A stretch of DNA of 10,039 bases from Oxalobacteraceae bacterium (GTDB taxonomy: Bacteria > Pseudomonadota > Gammaproteobacteria > Burkholderiales > Burkholderiaceae_D), in assembly GCA_027485535.1 (NCBI GenBank), contig JAIXQV010000234.1:1-10039 (forward strand), given 5' to 3'. The notes under the pieces were generated by a model. It had not been told where the DNA came from. It did not search any database and saw only the letters and a list, made by a program, of their open reading frames with translations. A program made the translations under genes and the position numbers. This document shows positions 1 to 6,432 of this stretch, in pieces (position 1 is the first letter of the stretch; every line of letters begins with the position of its first letter).

Positions 1-352
1 AGTTGCTTGTAGCCAGCACTGTCGGATGGCTGACCTGGCAATCTTTTTTCGAGGATGAAAGTCTGACCCGCTTGCTGAACAATCTCTACAATTGCTTGCG
101 GGTCGATCCTCGCGTTGACATCTGGCGGTGGGTTGGCATTGCTGCCGTCCTGTCGGGAAGTCCCCGATCGCCGCCTTCCAAATTTTCGCGGATTGTAGGC
201 AGCTGTTTATATCGAGTCAATACTGGAAACGCAAAGATGTATAACCATTTGTTATGAAAATTCAGTTTCGCTGTAACAATATCCAGTAAAATCATTGAGT
301 TGCCTTGCCTTCCGGGGTATCTCACCCCCTATTCCAAAAATATCAACAATTC
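1..352. other. Leader and intergenic region upstream of ubiD, no supported gene
   Basis: I see no gene that I can support here. The + strand is open in one frame to a stop at 255-257, but that peptide resembles nothing I know. The - strand is open from 206 to the left edge (68 codons) with a protein-like stretch, IDPQAIVEIVQQAGQTFI, but it has no ATG or GTG, and its only TTG lies far inside it near the window edge. It could be a gene remnant, the 5' part of a gene with an unusual start, or chance. Bases about 200-300 become AT-rich, as expected of a promoter region for the gene that follows. Confidence 0.5.
249..292 (+). promoter_or_regulatory. Candidate sigma-70 promoter(s) for ubiD
   Basis: Two weak possibilities lie in the AT-rich stretch before ubiD. 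One is TTGTTA (249-254) and TGTAAC (272-277) with a 17-base spacer, each matching the consensus at 4 of 6 positions. The other is a better -10 box, TAAAAT (287-292), without a good -35. The TAAAAT box would place the transcript start near 299, about 54 bases before the ubiD start codon. This rests on consensus matching by eye only. Confidence 0.3.
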
Positions 353-1837
353 ATGAAATATTCCGATTTACGGGACTTTATTGCCAAATTGAAACAATCC
401 GGCGAGTTGTCGGAAGTGTCACTGCCGGTATCGCCAGTGCTCGAGATGACCGAGTTGTGCGACCGCACATTGAGAGCAGGCGGCCCGGCATTACTCTTTA
501 AAAATCCGACCGGTCACAGCATCCCAGTGCTGGGGAATTTATTCGGCACACCGAAACGGGTGGCTTTGGGTATGGGCGCTTCGGACGTTGGCGAGCTTCG
601 CCGCATCGGTCATTTACTGTCCGCTCTAAAAGAACCGGAGCCACCCAAAGGCTTACGTGATGTGCTTGGCTTGGGCTCGCTGGTGAAGTCGGTCTGGGAC
701 ATGGCGCCCCGAGAGTTACGCTCGGCACCTTGCCAGGAGATTGTCTGGGAGGGCGCGGATGTCGATCTCTCGCGCTTGCCAATACAGCATTGCTGGCCAG
801 GTGATATCGCACCGCTGATCACCTGGGGATTAGTCATTACCAAAGGCCCTCATAAGAAACGACAAAACCTCGGTATATATAGACAGCAGGTGCTCGGGCC
901 GAACAAGCTGATCATGCGCTGGCTGGCGCATCGTGGCGGCGCGCTGGATTTTCGGGAGCACTGCTTGAGAAATCCCGGACAGCCTTACCCGATCGCGGTC
1001 GCGCTGGGCGCCGACCCAGCCACTATATTAGGGGCGGTCACGCCGGTGCCGGACAGCCTGTCCGAGTATCAGTTTGCAGGCCTGCTGCGCGGTAGCCGGA
1101 CAGAATTGGTCAAGGCGATCGGGAGCGAGTTGCGGGTACCGGCGTCGGCCGAGATCGTGCTGGAGGGCCATATCTATCCGGATGACAGCCATGCCAGCGG
1201 GTACGAGCACGCGCTGGAGGGGCCCTTTGGCGACCACACCGGCTACTACAACGAGCAGGACTGGTTCCCGGTCTTCACGGTCGACCGTATCACCATGCGG
1301 CGCGACCCGATTTATCACTCAACCTACACCGGCAAGCCACCCGACGAGCCTGCGATCTTGGGCGTTGCGCTCAACGAAGTGTTCGTGCCGCTATTACAGA
1401 AGCAATTTTCCGAGATCACGGATTTTTATCTGCCCCCGGAAGGGTGTAGCTACCGCATGGCGGTGGTACAGATGAAGAAGTCTTATCCCGGCCATGCCAA
1501 GCGCGTCATGTTTGGTGTCTGGAGCTTCCTGCGCCAGTTCATGTACACCAAGTTCATTGTGGTGGTCGATGAAGATGTCGATATCCGCGACTGGAAAGAG
1601 GTGATCTGGGCGATTACGACGCGGGTCGATCCGATACGCGATACCACCATGGTCGACAACACACCGATTGATTATCTCGACTTCGCCTCACCGGTCAGCG
1701 GTCTGGGCAGCAAGATGGGTATTGACGCCACGAATAAATGGCCTGGTGAGACCTCGCGTGAGTGGGGCAAAACCATCGCGATGGATGATGACGTCAAGCG
1801 CAGGATCGATACTGTGTGGGAGTCGCTGGGGTTTTGA
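353..1837 (+). CDS. ubiD: UbiD, 4-hydroxy-3-polyprenylbenzoate decarboxylase
   Basis: This enzyme removes the carboxyl group from 3-polyprenyl-4-hydroxybenzoate in ubiquinone biosynthesis, using the prenylated FMN cofactor supplied by UbiX. The 494-residue product matches remembered E. coli UbiD (497 aa) along its whole length. Visible landmarks are MKYSDLRDFI at the start, RAGGPALLF, APLITWG, QNLGIYRQQ, LGAVTPVPDSLSEY and GPFGDHTGYYN, then YLDFASPVSGLGSKMG near the end. By alignment from memory, N172, E238 and D294 correspond to E. coli Asn175 (metal), Glu241 and the proton donor Asp290, so the enzyme should be active. About seven extra residues lie before D294 (around residues 275-287), a variable loop. 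I chose the ATG at 353 because homology begins there; an in-frame TTG at 305 would add 16 unrelated residues. No strong ribosome binding site is visible. ubiX is not in the window. Confidence 0.97.
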   Translation: MKYSDLRDFIAKLKQSGELSEVSLPVSPVLEMTELCDRTLRAGGPALLFKNPTGHSIPVLGNLFGTPKRVALGMGASDVGELRRIGHLLSALKEPEPPKGLRDVLGLGSLVKSVWDMAPRELRSAPCQEIVWEGADVDLSRLPIQHCWPGDIAPLITWGLVITKGPHKKRQNLGIYRQQVLGPNKLIMRWLAHRGGALDFREHCLRNPGQPYPIAVALGADPATILGAVTPVPDSLSEYQFAGLLRGSRTELVKAIGSELRVPASAEIVLEGHIYPDDSHASGYEHALEGPFGDHTGYYNEQDWFPVFTVDRITMRRDPIYHSTYTGKPPDEPAILGVALNEVFVPLLQKQFSEITDFYLPPEGCSYRMAVVQMKKSYPGHAKRVMFGVWSFLRQFMYTKFIVVVDEDVDIRDWKEVIWAITTRVDPIRDTTMVDNTPIDYLDFASPVSGLGSKMGIDATNKWPGETSREWGKTIAMDDDVKRRIDTVWESLGF

Positions 1838-1839
1838 GT

Positions 1840-1845
1840 TAGACT
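1840..1845 (+). promoter_or_regulatory. Possible -10 box for the SRP RNA gene
   Basis: TAGACT lies directly after the ubiD stop codon and 7 bases before the first base of the SRP RNA closing stem, matching TATAAT at 4 of 6 positions. Any -35 would have to lie inside the last codons of ubiD, where I see no good match. The RNA could instead be processed from a ubiD read-through transcript. Confidence 0.2.
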
Positions 1846-1852
1846 CCACAGC

Positions 1853-1948
1853 GGCGGGCCCCTGCGCATTGTGGCGTGGTCAACCTGGTCAGGTCGGGAA
1901 CGAAGCAGCCACAGCCATTTACCGCAAGTGCCGCAGACAAGGCTCGCC
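1853..1948 (+). ncRNA. ffs: Small bacterial signal recognition particle RNA (4.5S RNA)
   Basis: This is the RNA scaffold of the signal recognition particle. It binds the Ffh protein and, with FtsY, directs membrane proteins to the translocon during translation. The conserved apical domain is explicit: TCAGGT (1889-1894), a GGAA tetraloop (1897-1900) on the stem TCG/CGA, and AAGCAG (1903-1908). The rest folds as one long hairpin: GGCGGGCC (1853-1860) with GGCTCGCC (1941-1948, one G-U pair), CTGCG (1862-1866) with CGCAG (1932-1936), TGGC (1872-1875) with GCCA (1914-1917), and GTGG (1876-1879) with CCAC (1909-1912). The pair closing the tetraloop is G-C where E. coli has C-G, a compensatory swap. 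The length is about 96-102 nt against 114 in E. coli. The exact ends are uncertain, and no terminator is obvious downstream. Confidence 0.93.
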
Positions 1949-2004
1949 TCTACCCCAAATTCGCCGTCGAAGGCTTATCTAGTCTCACTCGCGGGAAGTG
2001 CGTG

Positions 2005-2031
2005 TTGGGTCGGGTAAAATCCTACTCCCAA
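2005..2031 (+). promoter_or_regulatory. dnaX leader: TAAAAT -10 box inside an imperfect inverted repeat
   Basis: TAAAAT (2015-2020) matches the -10 consensus at 5 of 6 positions and would start a transcript near 2027, about 25 bases before the dnaX ATG; no convincing -35 is present. The same bases sit in an imperfect inverted repeat: TTGG (2005-2008) with CCAA (2028-2031), and GGGTA (2012-2016) with TACTC (2023-2027, one G-U pair). No T-run follows, so it does not look like an intrinsic terminator for the SRP RNA. Whether it acts as promoter, operator or RNA hairpin is unknown. Confidence 0.3.
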
Positions 2032-2051
2032 TACCGTCACTCTCAACGGAC

Positions 2052-3935
2052 ATGTCCTACCAGGTACTTGCCCGAAAATACCGTCCCAAAAACTTCGATA
2101 GCCTGGTCGGGCAGGAGCATGTCGTGCGCGCGCTCACGCATGCGCTGGAGCAAAAGCGCTTGCACCATGCTTATCTGTTCACCGGTACGCGCGGTGTGGG
2201 TAAAACCACGCTATCGCGCATTCTCGCCAAAGCACTCAATTGTCAGGGCGCTGACGGTAGCGGCGACATCACCGCGCACCCGTGTGGCGTGTGCGAGGCT
2301 TGTGTGGCGATCGATGCGGGCCGCTTTGTTGATTACATCGAGATGGACGCGGCATCGAATCGAGGCGTCGATGAAATGGCGCAACTGCTCGAGCAGGCGG
2401 TGTACGCACCGTCCAATGCGCGCTTCAAGGTCTACATGATTGATGAAGTCCACATGCTGACCAATCATGCGTTCAACGCCATGCTCAAGACGCTGGAAGA
2501 ACCGCCGCCACACATTAAATTCATACTTGCCACGACTGATCCGCAGAAAATCCCGGTCACGGTACTGTCGCGCTGCATGCAGTTCAACCTGAAGCAGATG
2601 CCTCCTAGCCAGATTGTCGGTCATCTGGAAAATATTCTTGGTCAAGAAGGCATCAGTTTTGATGCGCCGGCATTGCGGCTACTCGCGCAAGGTGCGCAGG
2701 GTTCGATGCGCGACGCCTTGTCATTGACCGATCAAGCCATCGCCTATGCCGCTGGCAAAGTGAGCCTTGATGCGGTGCAGGGTATGCTGGGCGCGCTTGA
2801 TCAAGCCTATCTAGTGCGCATGCTGGACGCTTTAGCAGCGCGTGACGCCAAAACACTGCTTGATATCGCCGATGAGATGGCGGCGCGCAGTCTCTCCTGG
2901 AGCGGTGCCCTGCAGGACCTAGGCACGCTACTCAATCGCATCGCGATTGCGCAGACCGTGCCCTCTGCCGTGCCAGACGATCTACCCGAGCGCGACGATA
3001 TTGTTCGACTCGCGCCCATGTTTTCACCCGAAGATGTACAGCTCTACTATCAGATTGTGGTGCACGGCCGGCATGAGCTTGGATTAGCGCCAGACGAGTA
3101 CTCGGGCTTTACCATGACGCTATTGCGTATGCTGGCATTCGTACCTATCGATGGCGGCGGCATTACAGTAGCAGCGCCATCGGCCGCGCGCGCTGCTTCA
3201 TCTGCTACCGCTGCTTCATCTGCCGCTTCATCCGCTGCGGCTTCTGCTGCTGCTTCGCGTTCAGCCAGCGCGCCTGCCATCACAACAGCACCACCAAGTA
3301 CTGCTGCTGCAAGCACAAGCACTGAGAAACCCGCGAGTCGTGCGATGGCAGCACTCGCCGCTGCTCGTGCCAGCAAGATATTGACGCCAGCCCCCTCAGT
3401 ACAAGCCGCTAAAGCGCTCGAGACAGCAGCGCCACTCGTAGCGGTATCCGCAAACTCTGTAAGCGCACCGGTACCGACTGCGGCTGCCACGATAAGCACA
3501 GACGCACATGCAGACACACCCGCTAGATCAACCGCGACGGTAACCGCGAACGCAAGCGGGTTAGATTGGCCGGTACTGGTGAAACAACTTGGCGTCCGCG
3601 GCGTTGCACGCCAATTGGCGATGCAAAGTGAATTGCTAACGTATGAAGATAATGGCCAAGCAATCAGTCTCCGCATACGGGTGCCGGTGGATACCCTGCT
3701 ATCGGCGGGTAGCAAAGAGAAGCTAACGACGGCGCTGTCCGAGCATCTCGGCAAGAACGTGCAATTGGATACCGAGATCGGCGCAACCACGGTCACTGCG
3801 CACGCCGCTGATGTGGCTGAAGATGCCCAGCGCCAGCGTCAGGCCGAGCAGACATTGCAGGAAGACCCGTTCGTACAGACACTGATGCGTGAATTCGGCG
3901 CCACCATCGTGCCGGGCTCGGTACGTCCGCTGTGA
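2052..3935 (+). CDS. dnaX: DnaX, DNA polymerase III clamp-loader subunit (tau)
   Basis: This AAA+ ATPase of the clamp loader opens and places the beta sliding clamp on primed DNA, and through its C-terminus couples the polymerase core to the DnaB helicase. The 627-residue product shows the Walker A motif GTRGVGKT (45-52), zinc cysteines C64, C78, C81 and C84, Walker B DEVHML (121-126), sensor 1 TTD (about 151-153), the SRC motif with arginine finger R164, and sensor 2 GSMRDALS (217-224). The clamp-loader collar domain follows to about residue 365. An Ala/Ser/Thr-rich linker spans about 374-500, and the tau-specific C-terminal domain runs from about 501. The ATG at 2052 gives the family's usual start, MSYQVLARKYRP; an in-frame upstream start at 1998 adds unrelated residues. 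I see no A-rich slippery heptamer like that used in E. coli to make gamma. It heads the dnaX-ybaB-recR cluster. Confidence 0.97.
   Translation: MSYQVLARKYRPKNFDSLVGQEHVVRALTHALEQKRLHHAYLFTGTRGVGKTTLSRILAKALNCQGADGSGDITAHPCGVCEACVAIDAGRFVDYIEMDAASNRGVDEMAQLLEQAVYAPSNARFKVYMIDEVHMLTNHAFNAMLKTLEEPPPHIKFILATTDPQKIPVTVLSRCMQFNLKQMPPSQIVGHLENILGQEGISFDAPALRLLAQGAQGSMRDALSLTDQAIAYAAGKVSLDAVQGMLGALDQAYLVRMLDALAARDAKTLLDIADEMAARSLSWSGALQDLGTLLNRIAIAQTVPSAVPDDLPERDDIVRLAPMFSPEDVQLYYQIVVHGRHELGLAPDEYSGFTMTLLRMLAFVPIDGGGITVAAPSAARAASSATAASSAASSAAASAAASRSASAPAITTAPPSTAAASTSTEKPASRAMAALAAARASKILTPAPSVQAAKALETAAPLVAVSANSVSAPVPTAAATISTDAHADTPARSTATVTANASGLDWPVLVKQLGVRGVARQLAMQSELLTYEDNGQAISLRIRVPVDTLLSAGSKEKLTTALSEHLGKNVQLDTEIGATTVTAHAADVAEDAQRQRQAEQTLQEDPFVQTLMREFGATIVPGSVRPL
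3191..3255 (+). repeat. Degenerate Ala/Ser codon repeats in the dnaX linker
   Basis: The 15-base sequence CGCTGCTTCATCTGC occurs exactly at 3191-3205 and again at 3209-3223, an 18-base period. Decayed copies built on GCT/GCC and TCA/TCT codons continue to about 3255. They encode blocks of the type AASSA. The in-frame period of six codons fits replication slippage in a disordered linker that tolerates changes in length. Confidence 0.7.
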
Positions 3936-3979
3936 TGCAGTTCACGGGATCATCCTTCAACAAACCACATTCTTACTCC

Positions 3980-3984
3980 AGGAG
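3980..3984 (+). promoter_or_regulatory. Ribosome binding site of the YbaB-family gene
   Basis: AGGAG is the clearest Shine-Dalgarno sequence in the window. It lies 6 bases before the ATG at 3991 and 9 before the ATG at 3994, so it supports either of these adjacent starts and excludes the long in-frame extension back into dnaX. Confidence 0.7.
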
Positions 3985-3990
3985 CGCGAG

Positions 3991-4317
3991 ATGATGAAAG
4001 GCCAACTGGCCGGCCTGATGAAGCAGGCGCAGGCAATGCAAGACAACATGAAAAAAATGCAGGACCAGCTCGCCAGTGTCGAGGTCGAAGGTCAAGCGGG
4101 TGCCGGTCTGGTAAAAGTCGTGATGACATGCAAGAACGATGTCAAGCGCGTGACCATCGACCCATCGCTGCTGGGTGATGACAAAGATATGCTGGAAGAC
4201 TTGGTCGCCGCCGCATTTAACGACGCAGTACGCAAGGCCGAGGCAACCTCGCAAGAAAAAATGGCTGGCCTGACCGCTGGCCTGCCGCTGCCGCCAGGAT
4301 TCAAGCTACCGTTCTGA
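3991..4317 (+). CDS. ybaB: YbaB/EbfC-family nucleoid-associated protein
   Basis: A small DNA-binding protein of the YbaB/EbfC family, which forms dimers with a tweezer-like shape and coats the nucleoid. The 108-residue product has the family's build: an N-terminal amphipathic helix rich in Met, Gln and Lys (MMKGQLAGLMKQAQAMQDNM), a central beta region (VEVEGQAGAGLVKVVMTCK, then the conserved VKRVTIDPSLL), and an acidic helix (DMLEDLVAAAFNDAVRKAE). The C-terminus is GLPLPPGFKLPF, typical of the family. It lies 55 bases after dnaX and 19 before recR, the conserved order, and is probably co-transcribed with both. ATG codons at 3991 and 3994 are both usable. Its link to RecR-dependent repair is suggested by gene order, not by anything in the protein itself. 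Confidence 0.95.
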   Translation: MMKGQLAGLMKQAQAMQDNMKKMQDQLASVEVEGQAGAGLVKVVMTCKNDVKRVTIDPSLLGDDKDMLEDLVAAAFNDAVRKAEATSQEKMAGLTAGLPLPPGFKLPF

Positions 4318-4336
4318 CACTGGCACTCATCGCGAC

Positions 4337-4933
4337 GTGAAAACACCGTCCAGCCTCGAGATGCTGACCGAGGCCTTGCGCCGCTTGCCCGGCGTTGGCC
4401 CGAAATCTGCGCAGCGCATGGCTTATCACCTGATGCAGCATGATCGTGACGGTGCGGTGCAGATTGCCCGCGCGATGTCGCATGCGATTGAACGCCTCCG
4501 GCACTGCGCACGCTGCCACACCTTCACCGAGCATGAGCAGTGTGACACCTGCCGCGACGGTACGCGTGATGCAACCATGCTCTGTGTGGTTGAGACACCC
4601 GCCGATCAGATGATGATCGAGCAAACGCTGACTTACAAAGGTTTGTATTTTGTATTGATGGGTCACCTGTCACCGCTGGATGGTATTGGTCCGAAAGACC
4701 TGCAGCTGGAAAAACTTATCTCTCGCGCGACCGATGGTGTCGTCAGCGAGGTCGTGCTCGCCACCAATTTCACTAACGAAGGTGAAGCGACAGCACACTA
4801 CATCAGCGAAACACTCAAATCACGCGGCTTGAAAGTCTCGCGACTGGCGCGTGGCGTACCGGTGGGTGGCGAGCTGGAATATGTCGATGCCGGCACCATC
4901 GCCCGCGCGATGCTGGACCGCCGCACGACCTGA
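4337..4933 (+). CDS. recR: RecR, recombination mediator protein
   Basis: RecR acts with RecO (and RecF) to load RecA on SSB-coated single-stranded DNA at gaps during recombinational repair. The 198-residue product (E. coli 201) shows the helix-hairpin-helix LPGVGPKSAQRMAYH (17-31), a four-cysteine zinc site at C57, C60, C69 and C72 (CARC and CDTC), and a TOPRIM domain beginning VVETPAD (84-90) with the conserved GHLSPLDGIGP (109-119). It ends with GVPVGGELEY (173-182). The segment before the TOPRIM GEA reads NFTNEGEAT rather than NPTVEGEAT as in E. coli, probably a lineage variant. The start is GTG at 4337, with no evident Shine-Dalgarno sequence, 19 bases after the ybaB-family gene; translational coupling is likely. 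Confidence 0.97.
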   Translation: MKTPSSLEMLTEALRRLPGVGPKSAQRMAYHLMQHDRDGAVQIARAMSHAIERLRHCARCHTFTEHEQCDTCRDGTRDATMLCVVETPADQMMIEQTLTYKGLYFVLMGHLSPLDGIGPKDLQLEKLISRATDGVVSEVVLATNFTNEGEATAHYISETLKSRGLKVSRLARGVPVGGELEYVDAGTIARAMLDRRTT

Positions 4934-4952
4934 TCGAATTTCTTTCTTCGCT

Positions 4953-6200
4953 ATGCAAGAAGATAAAAAACCAACGGGCCCGCTGGCGGGAATCAAAGTA
5001 CTCGAATTAGGTACCTTGATTGCCGGCCCTTTCTGCGCTCGCATGCTTGGCGAGTTTGGTGCTGACGTCATCAAGATTGAATCTCCGCAAGGCGGCGACC
5101 CAATTCGCCAGTGGCGCGTGCTGAAAGATGGCAATTCACTCTGGTGGTCGGTGCAAAGTCGCAATAAAAAAAGCATCACACTCAACATGAAAGACACACG
5201 CGCGCAGGACATCGCGCGTCGTCTCGCGCTTGACGCTGACATCGTCATCGAAAACTACCGCCCCGGTGTACTAGAGAAGTGGAATCTGGGCTATGAGCAG
5301 TTACGGGCGATTAACCCGGCATTGATCATGGTGCGGCTGTCCGGCTACGGCCAGACCGGGCCGATGCGGGATGCGCCGGGCTTCGGTGCGATCGGTGAAT
5401 CCATGGGTGGCATTCGATATGTCTCAGGCCACCCGGATCGTCCACCGGTACGTATTGGTATTTCAATTGGTGATTCAATTGCCTCGCTGCATGGCGCGAT
5501 GGGTGCGTTAATGGCGCTGCGTCATCGCGATGTGACCGGTGGCCGCTGGAACGGTCAAACCGGTGAGGCATGCAAGGCAGGGCAGGGCCAGATGGTGGAT
5601 GTTGCGCTCTATGAGGCGGTGTTCAACATGATGGAGTCGCTGGTGCCCGAGTACGACCACGCCGGCGTTGTGCGTGAACGTACCGGTGGTGCCTTGCCCG
5701 GCATCGTACCTTCCAATACCTACACCACAGCCGATGGCGAGAATATTGTCATCGCTGGCAATGGCGACGCCATCTTCAAGCGACTGATGAGCGCGATTGG
5801 CCGTGACGACATGGCGAATGACCCGCAGCTCGCCAACAATGCGGGACGCGTTCCCCGCACGCAAGCAATTGATGATGCGATTCAGGCCTGGTGCAGTGGT
5901 CAGCGCATCGATACCGCATTGGCTGTGCTACAGGCAGCGGATGTGCCGGTATCCAAAATCTATTCGGTAAGTGACATGATGCAAGACCCGCAGTTTCTTG
6001 CGCGTCAGATGTTCGAGCAGCATCTGTTCAACGATGGCACACCGGTCAAGCTGCCGGCAGTCACGCCCAAGCTGTCCGAAACGCCCGGCGGCACACGCTG
6101 GATCGGGCCGGCGTTGGGTGAGCATACGGAAGAAGTACTACAGGCCCTGGGCTACTCTGCCAGCGAGATTGTGGGCTTGCGACATGACGGTGTTCTATGA
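4953..6200 (+). CDS. CaiB/BaiF (class III) CoA-transferase family protein
   Basis: Class III CoA-transferases move coenzyme A between carboxylic acids through an aspartyl-CoA thioester. The 415-residue product has family motifs along its length: LAGIKVLELGTLIAGPFCAR (11-30), GADVIKIE (36-43), NKKSITLNMK (71-80), IVIENYRPGVLEKW (97-110), the GYGQTGP turn (131-137), GQGQMVDVALYEAVF (210-224) and TPKLSETPG near the end. D174, in SIGDSIAS, is the expected nucleophile (Asp169 in formyl-CoA transferase). The acid substrates cannot be read from sequence; dicarboxylic acids such as succinate are common donors in related enzymes. Residues about 196-210 (GGRWNGQTGEACKAG) lengthen a loop that is often just TG-x-GQ. 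The ATG at 4953 sits 19 bases after recR, so the gene is probably the last of the dnaX cluster, though with no obvious functional link to repair. Confidence 0.93.
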   Translation: MQEDKKPTGPLAGIKVLELGTLIAGPFCARMLGEFGADVIKIESPQGGDPIRQWRVLKDGNSLWWSVQSRNKKSITLNMKDTRAQDIARRLALDADIVIENYRPGVLEKWNLGYEQLRAINPALIMVRLSGYGQTGPMRDAPGFGAIGESMGGIRYVSGHPDRPPVRIGISIGDSIASLHGAMGALMALRHRDVTGGRWNGQTGEACKAGQGQMVDVALYEAVFNMMESLVPEYDHAGVVRERTGGALPGIVPSNTYTTADGENIVIAGNGDAIFKRLMSAIGRDDMANDPQLANNAGRVPRTQAIDDAIQAWCSGQRIDTALAVLQAADVPVSKIYSVSDMMQDPQFLARQMFEQHLFNDGTPVKLPAVTPKLSETPGGTRWIGPALGEHTEEVLQALGYSASEIVGLRHDGVL

Positions 6201-6349
6201 CCTAGCACTCACTTTGCTGAGTTGCTGAATCACCCATGTGAGCTGTGCTCGGTTCGCTGCAGGATAGTACCCCGCTTGTTTGTCGCCAAAAAATCACCGT
6301 TTTCTCGCATCCCCTAGTACATCGCAGCGCTTATGGCGCTTTGTCTGTC

Positions 6350-6378
6350 GCGGAACTGTCGTAGTAGTGGCGGAACTG
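6350..6378 (+). repeat. Pair of 9-bp direct repeats 20 bp apart upstream of the unknown gene
   Basis: GCGGAACTG occurs at 6350-6358 and again at 6370-6378; the flanks extend the match to GT-S-GCGGAACTG. The centre spacing of 20 bp is about two turns of the helix, so both copies face the same side of the DNA, as expected of a tandem operator. They lie 55-83 bases before the ATG at 6433. The repeat is read directly; the regulatory role is inference. Confidence 0.45.
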
Positions 6379-6421
6379 ATTTTGAGCCATCAAAGTTGGT
6401 GCGCAGTTCTAACAACGCGAC

Positions 6422-6427
6422 AGAGAG
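6422..6427 (+). promoter_or_regulatory. Weak ribosome binding site supporting the ATG at 6433
   Basis: AGAGAG lies 5 bases before the ATG at 6433. It is a purine-rich, incomplete Shine-Dalgarno match, but the best one ahead of any start candidate in this frame (TTG 6280, GTG 6368, ATG 6433), and so favours the 484-codon version of the protein. Confidence 0.4.
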
Positions 6428-6432
6428 TAATC

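Larger units (their letters stand above)
6201..6432. other. Spacer before the unknown gene, with a weak hairpin
   Basis: This spacer separates the CoA-transferase gene from the unknown gene. It holds one small perfect inverted repeat, AGCGC (6326-6330) and GCGCT (6336-6340), followed by TTTGTCT: too short a stem and T-run to call a terminator with confidence. It also holds the direct repeat listed separately. I see no good -10 box; TAACAA (6410-6415) and TTGAGC (6382-6387) are badly spaced. The frame of the downstream gene stays open back to at least 6280, so part of this spacer could be coding. Confidence 0.5.

Noticed and set aside
3..257. 84-codon open frame on the + strand at the left edge
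   Set aside because: It begins with TTG at the window edge, has no ribosome binding site visible, and the peptide resembles no family I know. Its end overlaps the AT-rich promoter-like region.
305..352. Upstream TTG start for ubiD
   Set aside because: It would add 16 residues with no match to UbiD proteins, whose common start is the MKY-DLRDF sequence at 353.
1876..2439. 187-codon open frame on the + strand over the SRP RNA and dnaX start
   Set aside because: It crosses the structured SRP RNA and then runs out of frame through the strongly conserved N-terminus of dnaX; the peptide is Arg/Ser/Thr-rich, typical of a shadow frame.
2211..2645. 144-codon open frame on the - strand
   Set aside because: It is inside the ATPase domain of dnaX, where the + strand shows all the AAA+ motifs.
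3050..3796. 248-codon open frame on the - strand
   Set aside because: It lies wholly inside dnaX opposite the Ala/Ser-rich linker. GC-rich low-complexity codons leave the opposite strand open, and the peptide is itself Ala-rich with no recognisable domain.
6326..6347. Intrinsic terminator after the CoA-transferase gene
   Set aside because: The stem is only 5 bp and the T-tract is interrupted (TTTGTCT), and it sits about 125 bases downstream of the stop codon. I noted it only in the description of the spacer.
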